DNA from: DASQDN01 sp035630195
GTDB taxonomy: Bacteria; Acidobacteriota; Terriglobia; Bryobacterales; Bryobacteraceae
DNA length: 33,346 nt
Assembly (NCBI GenBank): GCA_035630195.1
Contig: DASQLD010000163.1
Location: 1 to 33,346 of the forward strand
Direction of reading: 5' to 3'
The notes under the pieces are model-generated. The model was not told the origin of the DNA. It was given only the letters and a program-made list of their open reading frames with translations, and made no database searches. Positions 31,851 through 33,346 of this stretch are shown here, piece by piece (positions within the stretch are counted from its first letter, which is position 1; every line of letters begins with the position of its first letter). The translations under genes were made by a program, and so were the position numbers.

Positions 31851-32937
31851 ATCCTCAATTCTCGCTTTCTTCGGAAGCATTTGCAGCTTCGCGGTCGCGC
31901 AGCCTGTTGATGTGGTTCCCGTGCGGTCCGAGGCGGTCCAGCGCACCAGCCTGCTGCCAGGCGAACTCATGCCCTATCAACGGGTTTCGCTGCATGCGCG
32001 CGCAAATGGTTTCGTCGAGCGCGTACTTGTCGACAGGGGCAGCCTCGTCCGGCAAGGACAGTTGCTGGCCACCATCGTGGCTCCCGAGTTGAAGGCGCAG
32101 ACCGCCGAAGCTGAGTCCCGAGTGCAAAGCGCCGAGGCGATGCAAGCGGAGGCGGAGGCGCGACTAGCGGGTTTAGAAGCTACGTACGAGCGACTGAAAG
32201 CCGCCTCTCTTACACCTGGGGCAATTGCAGGTCTCGAACTTCTGCAAGCAGAAAAAAATGCAGAAGCGGCACGCGCCGCTGTGCGATCCGCAGAAAGCAC
32301 AATCAAGGCGGCTCAGGCAGCCATGCAAGCCATGAAGCAATCGGAAGCATATTTGAATCTCGTCGCGCCTTTCTCGGGAATCATCACAGAGAGGTTCGCG
32401 CATCCCGGCGCCCTGGTTGGACCCGGCAACGCCGCCATGGGGCCGATGCTGGAACTGGAGCAAGTTTCACGTCTCCGCCTGATTGTTCCGGTACCGGAAG
32501 CTTCCGTTTCCAGTGTCCGTCGGGGCGCCCGCGTTCCGTTTATCGTTCCTGCGTATCCGGGACGTACGTTCAACGGAACGGTTGCCCGCCTAGATCGCTC
32601 GCTAGATCCCAAGACACGGACGATGGCGGTTGAGTTGGATGTCGTTAACAGTCGGAACGATTTGAGTCCTGGCATGTATCCGCAAGTCTCGTGGCCTGCC
32701 GCTGGAGGAGTGGCGTCTCTGCTGGTACCTTCGACAGCCATCGTCACTACTACCGAGCGCACGTTCGTTATTCGTGTGGTGGACGAGAGGGCGGAGTGGG
32801 TCAACGTCCGCCGGGGCACTGCCGCTGGAGAACTCGTCGAAGTTCTTGGCGAGCTTTCGGCGGGTGATTTGGTGGTAAGGCGCGCAACGGACGAGATGCG
32901 TGAAGGAACGCGCTTACAAGTTCGTCGAGCCAAGTGA
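31831..32937 (+). CDS. RND efflux periplasmic adaptor (membrane-fusion protein)
   Basis: A 368-residue HlyD/AcrA-type adaptor linking the RND pump to the TolC channel. The N-terminus MYPKPYRSSILAFFGSICSF is a signal peptide. The lipoyl half-motif is RVSLHARANGFVERVLVDRG with LVRQGQLLATIVAPEL. A long alpha-hairpin (about residues 85-175, AEAESRVQSAEAMQAEAEAR through STIKAAQAAMQAMKQSEAYL) is followed by the second lipoyl half LVAPFSGIITERFAHPGALV, a beta barrel and a membrane-proximal domain. The start overlaps the pump gene by 20 bases, with GGAG upstream. Having the adaptor last, after channel and pump, is a less common order than adaptor-pump-channel. It converges on the nucleoside hydrolase gene with only 16 bases between. 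Confidence 0.94.
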   Translation: MYPKPYRSSILAFFGSICSFAVAQPVDVVPVRSEAVQRTSLLPGELMPYQRVSLHARANGFVERVLVDRGSLVRQGQLLATIVAPELKAQTAEAESRVQSAEAMQAEAEARLAGLEATYERLKAASLTPGAIAGLELLQAEKNAEAARAAVRSAESTIKAAQAAMQAMKQSEAYLNLVAPFSGIITERFAHPGALVGPGNAAMGPMLELEQVSRLRLIVPVPEASVSSVRRGARVPFIVPAYPGRTFNGTVARLDRSLDPKTRTMAVELDVVNSRNDLSPGMYPQVSWPAAGGVASLLVPSTAIVTTTERTFVIRVVDERAEWVNVRRGTAAGELVEVLGELSAGDLVVRRATDEMREGTRLQVRRAK

Positions 32938-32953
32938 TCTCTGTGAAGAGTGA

Positions 32954-33346
32954 CTATTTGGCCAGTTTGATGAACAAGTCGTTAAAGATTTGATCGCGAT
33001 CGGCGTGAAACGCCACGCGAACAGGATGCCTATTCGGTCTCGTCTCGTACTTCATATCATCGGTAAGCCCAGGACTCGGAACGATGCGGCTTGGAACCCA
33101 CTTCGGCTCGAGGAGCCACGCTACGGTCGAAATGTCCCAGATTACTTTCGAGTAAGGAAATGCGGGAACGCGCGAATGATGTTGCGCATACTTCACGAAC
33201 TCGGAAAAGAGATAATCGGCGATTGGCGACTTGCCCTTCATGAACTTCTCAAGCTCCGGTACCGTTGTGCGCAGATGCTCCGATACATTCCTTGCAGGAA
33301 CGTTAACCAAAGGGACCCCGGAGTCATACAGTATGCGGGATGCGTG
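32954..33346 (-). CDS. Nucleoside hydrolase, C-terminal part (5' end outside window)
   Basis: The frame stays open to the right edge, giving 130 visible residues; the rest of the gene, including the N-terminal calcium-binding aspartate cluster, lies outside. The visible part matches the C-terminal half of inosine-uridine-type nucleoside hydrolases: SGVPLVNVPARNVSEHLRTT, VPELEKFM, IADYLFSEFVKY, SKVIWDISTVAWLLEPKWVP, then RHPVRVAFHADRDQIFNDLF. These enzymes split the N-glycosidic bond of nucleosides to base and ribose for salvage. A TTG inside the frame at 33310 is not taken as the start because conserved sequence continues upstream of it. Specificity for purine or pyrimidine cannot be told from this part. 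Confidence 0.85.
   Translation of the reverse strand, partial: HASRILYDSGVPLVNVPARNVSEHLRTTVPELEKFMKGKSPIADYLFSEFVKYAQHHSRVPAFPYSKVIWDISTVAWLLEPKWVPSRIVPSPGLTDDMKYETRPNRHPVRVAFHADRDQIFNDLFIKLAK

Noticed and set aside
1..33346. tRNA or rRNA genes, CRISPR arrays, insertion sequences, phage genes
   Set aside because: None was seen on reading through; no regular spaced direct repeats, transposase motifs or tRNA cloverleaf ends were recognised.

Overview
The window reads as ordinary chromosomal DNA of an Acidobacteriota-like bacterium, probably near Solibacter/Bryobacter. This placement is an inference from gene content: an Oar-type TonB-dependent receptor with a carboxypeptidase-like N-terminal domain, CRTAC1 (FG-GAP plus ASPIC/UnbV) and VCBS-type secreted proteins, TPR proteins, a PadR-controlled RND pump, and an ArsR-methyltransferase fusion. 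No rRNA, tRNA, CRISPR array, insertion sequence, integrase or phage gene was seen.

Layout, left to right. (1) 1-2023: the C-terminal part of a family protein of unknown function, then an ECF sigma factor overlapping a membrane protein that is probably its anti-sigma partner and carries a TonB-C-like domain. (2) 2033-7494: a tightly packed forward run rsmA-gltX-glnS-carbamoyltransferase. (3) 7447-9954: an ArsR-methyltransferase fusion divergent from ahcY, with a 30-bp near-perfect palindrome between them. This looks like a local S-adenosylhomocysteine sensing circuit and is the most interesting regulatory unit here. (4) 9955-12321: a large HerA-like ATPase on the reverse strand. (5) 12387-16669: a class A beta-lactamase-like serine hydrolase, a DJ-1/PfpI protein, modB, modC, an FmdE-like metal protein and a ThiE/TenI protein. 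Start and stop codons touch or overlap through most of this run. No modA is present. (6) 16692-17160: a small KTSC-domain protein and a possible 56-residue protein.

(7) 17242-23171: a reverse-strand cluster of CRTAC1 protein, TPR protein and a 1051-residue secreted FG-GAP protein ending in four diverged cysteine-pair modules. (8) 23208-26597: a divergent, well-formed promoter, a giant TonB-dependent receptor and a hairpin terminator. (9) 26598-26929: a gene-poor stretch with nested repeats that lead into padR. (10) 26930-32937: PadR regulator, TolC-type outer-membrane channel, RND pump and membrane-fusion protein, a complete tripartite efflux operon. (11) 32954 to the right edge: the C-terminal part of a nucleoside hydrolase, cut by the window.

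Functionally, the window mixes housekeeping translation genes, methyl-cycle detoxification with its own apparent regulator, molybdate import linked to a metal-binding partner, and two envelope systems. Nothing proves a wholly new system. The best candidates for new biology are the ahcY/ArsR-methyltransferase switch, the carbamoyltransferase joined to two aminoacyl-tRNA synthetases, and the secreted repeat cluster opposite the TonB-dependent receptor.
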